Below are positions 44,146-45,476 of a stretch of DNA of 45,476 nucleotides, piece by piece. Position 1 is the stretch's first letter, and every line of letters begins with the position of its first letter. The notes beneath the pieces are model-generated. The model searched no databases, was not told the DNA's origin, and was given only the letters and a program-made list of their open reading frames with translations. The translations under genes were made by a program, and so were the position numbers. The DNA comes from Bifidobacteriaceae bacterium (GTDB taxonomy: Bacteria > Actinomycetota > Actinomycetes > Actinomycetales > WQXJ01): NCBI GenBank assembly GCA_031281585.1, contig JAITFE010000031.1:1-45476 (forward strand), read 5' to 3'.

Positions 44146-44335
44146 TCACGCCGGCAGGCGCGCCGTGGAGGCGCGGCGGACCACGCGGACGGCGTGCTCG
44201 ACCTGGGTATTGGCCGGTGCAGTTCCGGCCACTATGTCGAACAGGAGACGGGCGCAGGTGGCGCCTGCCTCACGTGGGCGCACGTCGATCGCGGTGATCG
44301 GCGGGTTGTGCATTTCCAAGCGGTCGGAGTCGACG
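44146..44335 (-). pseudogene. lacI 3' fragment
   Basis: Encodes the last 62 residues of the LacI-family regulator (from VDSDRLEMHNPP to the shared stop). Only one base in this part differs from the intact gene at 34606, and that change is silent. The helix-turn-helix and most of the effector domain are missing. Upstream the sequence jumps at GTCGACG to the unrelated 30-bp repeat array, so no functional product is expected. It is evidence of an earlier second lacI cassette or of repeat-driven rearrangement. Confidence 0.85.
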
Positions 44336-44840
44336 GGCCCTGGCGGCACAAGAAGCGCCAATCGGCGACCCGGCCGCAAAGGAAGCGCCAATGGGCGACC
44401 CGGTGGCACAAGAAACGCCAGTCGACGCCGAGTGGCGGATCCTGTAACACTTGAGCTGCCCAGCGGCGGATTCTGTGCCGTCCTTGGCCCTCCACCTCGT
44501 CGAGCGCTGGATAATGTACACCACTCGGCGAAGTGCAACTCTCTGACCAGCGCAAACGTAAGATCGCCCGGACAAAACACGCCACTCGCCGAAAGGCCCG
44601 GACATAATACGCCGCTCGGCGTGCCGGCGGCACAGGAGACGCCAGCGGGCGGCTCGGCGGCGCACCAGACGCCAGCCGACGGGTCGGCGGCATAGGGAAC
44701 GCCATTCGGCGGGTCGCCTGCCCGGTGGACTTGAGGTGCCACGGGCTTCGGGCGGGTCCGTGGTGGTCGCTGGCGGGGACGTGTGGGAACTGATCCGACA
44801 AGCGCCATGGAGGGGCTCGGGGAACGTCCGGTCTTGGCGG
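44336..44840. other. Non-coding stretch dominated by 30-bp repeats
   Basis: About 500 bases between the lacI fragment and the ECF S-component stop. No gene is credible. It is mostly imperfect 30-bp units, with a less repetitive centre around 44,430-44,515 and an unremarkable GC-rich end after 44,740. Confidence 0.7.
44341..44735. repeat. Imperfect 30-bp repeat array with internal hairpins
   Basis: The core CGCC[AG] recurs at 44356, 44386 and 44416, then at 44580, 44610, 44640, 44670 and 44700, exactly 30 bases apart within each group. A diverged unit (CACCACTCGGCG) is near 44519. A loose consensus is CGGCACAAGAAACGCCA followed by NTCGGCGGNNCGG. Most units can form a small hairpin CGCC-4 bases-GGCG. 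ACTTGAG[CG]TGCC appears twice, near 44450 and 44730, after each group. Units are directly adjacent, so there are no spacers. Confidence 0.82.
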
Positions 44841-45476
44841 TCAGGCGGGTCCGAAGGCGGCGCGGGCGCCGGCGCGGCGGAGCAGGGCGAGGATGGGGCG
44901 GCCGAGCGCGATCAGGGCTGCGGCGCAGGTGATCGCGCGGACGGTGTCCCAGGAGGTGGTGGAGGTGACCAGGGTGAAGACCAGGAAATGGCCCCAGTTG
45001 GCGGCCGCCGTGGCGGCCGGGTCGAACCCGATCCCGCTGGCCGCGGTTCCGGCGCCGGCCAGGGACGGCCAGAACCACAGGTTCATGAGCGCGCCGAACA
45101 GGTAGCTGGCCGCCACCCCGTAGGCGGCCAGCATGGCGATCTCGGCCCGCCCGGCGGCCCGCCTGGGGAGCAGGCCCGCGCCCGCCGCGATCCAGGCTGA
45201 GCAGGCCATCTGCATCCCCAGCCACGGCCCGACCCCGCCCGTGAGGAGCGCGGACGCGAGGAGGGACACCCCGCCCAGCGCGAACCCGAACCCCGGCCCG
45301 AACGCCCGCCCGCCCAGGATCAGCAAGAAGAAGACGGTCTCCACGCCGCCGATCCCGGAGCCGAGCGGCCGGACCGCCGCGATCGCGGCGGACAGCACGC
45401 CCAGCAGCGCCAGGGTCTTCGCGTCCATGCCGCCCTCCAGCACCTGCGCCAGGATCAGCAGCATCATGGCCGGCAG
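44841..45476 (-). CDS. ECF transporter S component (partial, 5' end beyond window)
   Basis: An integral membrane substrate-binding (S) subunit of an energy-coupling-factor vitamin or metabolite importer. At least 211 residues are visible, with six or so hydrophobic segments. The stretch RPLGSGIGGVETVFFLLILGG, then FGPGFGFALGGVSLLASALL and GVGPWLGMQM, is typical of an actinobacterial S-component family often found with ECF ATPase genes. The frame stays open to the window edge and the visible start begins in the middle of a helix, so the real start probably lies outside, although an ATG exists at 45467. The ligand is not known. The stop TGA is at 44841-44843. Confidence 0.8.
   Translation of the reverse strand: MPAMMLLILAQVLEGGMDAKTLALLGVLSAAIAAVRPLGSGIGGVETVFFLLILGGRAFGPGFGFALGGVSLLASALLTGGVGPWLGMQMACSAWIAAGAGLLPRRAAGRAEIAMLAAYGVAASYLFGALMNLWFWPSLAGAGTAASGIGFDPAATAAANWGHFLVFTLVTSTTSWDTVRAITCAAALIALGRPILALLRRAGARAAFGPA

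Larger units (their letters stand above)
43861..44335. repeat. Right copy of long direct repeat
   Basis: Same orientation as 34321-34795 and about 96 % identical over 475 bases. It ends with the last 190 bases of lacI. With the left copy it brackets exactly one intact lacI plus the complete importer/hydrolase operon. Confidence 0.93.

Noticed and set aside
44341-44735. CRISPR array from the 30-bp repeats
   Set aside because: Units are directly adjacent and degenerate, with no unique spacers.
44132-45225. Repeat protein encoded across the 30-bp array (decapeptide repeats on either strand)
   Set aside because: A 30-base period keeps all frames open by arithmetic. There is no ribosome site, and the frames run into the antisense of the ECF S-component gene and the lacI remnant.

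Overview
The window appears to hold two genomic blocks of very different base composition. Positions 1 to about 7,100 are AT-rich (roughly 40 % GC by eye). From about 7,110 to the end the DNA is GC-rich (about two thirds GC) with the strong third-position GC of an actinobacterium. The join falls inside a tRNA-Ser(GGA) gene whose acceptor stem has two mispairs, so the two halves of this tRNA look as if they came from different genomes. Either the contig is a chimeric assembly across conserved tRNA sequence, or a recombination event happened there. The XerC and CtpE-like proteins of the AT-rich block still look actinobacterial, so that block may come from a lower-GC relative. The GC-rich block resembles Actinomycetota, perhaps near Bifidobacteriaceae, judging by the Tgt protein, the sdhCAB order, the PASTA penicillin-binding protein and the VapB-like/LytR_C pair. 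This placement is inference.

Layout. Block 1, all on the minus strand: nifJ (pyruvate:ferredoxin oxidoreductase, cut by the window start), xerC, and a CtpE-type P-type ATPase. Block 2: tRNA-Ser; a MerR/MFS efflux pair with a classic 19-bp-spacer MerR promoter; a proline-rich membrane protein; tgt; a decayed histidine-kinase-like fragment; an NYN-domain protein; a tightly coupled 11-gene minus-strand operon (25.6 to 13.7 kb); sdhCAB; a bifunctional penicillin-binding protein; threonine aldolase; a VapB-like/LytR_C pair; a 9.5-kb cassette bounded by about 475-bp direct repeats; an array of 30-bp repeats; and a partial ECF transporter S component.

Two systems stand out. The first operon couples an RpiR/SIS regulator, three different phosphoesterases (two calcineurin-like, one endonuclease/exonuclease/phosphatase fold), an oligopeptide-type ABC importer, a HAD phosphatase and an MFS exporter. 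It reads like a dedicated route for uptake and intracellular dephosphorylation of an unknown organophosphate. The second cassette couples a LacI regulator with a perfect 16-bp operator, another oligopeptide-type ABC importer, and two unrelated self-processing Ntn hydrolases (a DmpA/P1-type peptidase and a C45 acyltransferase/hydrolase) plus a PaiB-like flavin protein. It reads like import and cleavage of an unusual amide, such as a beta- or D-peptide, an N-acyl amino acid or a beta-lactam-like compound.

The second cassette lies between direct repeats that contain 136-bp-period palindromic units and the 3' end of its own lacI gene. The far copy is a 62-codon lacI remnant. This arrangement would allow excision or amplification of the whole cassette by homologous recombination. 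Next to the remnant lies a separate array of imperfect 30-bp units with internal hairpins that I cannot assign to a known element.
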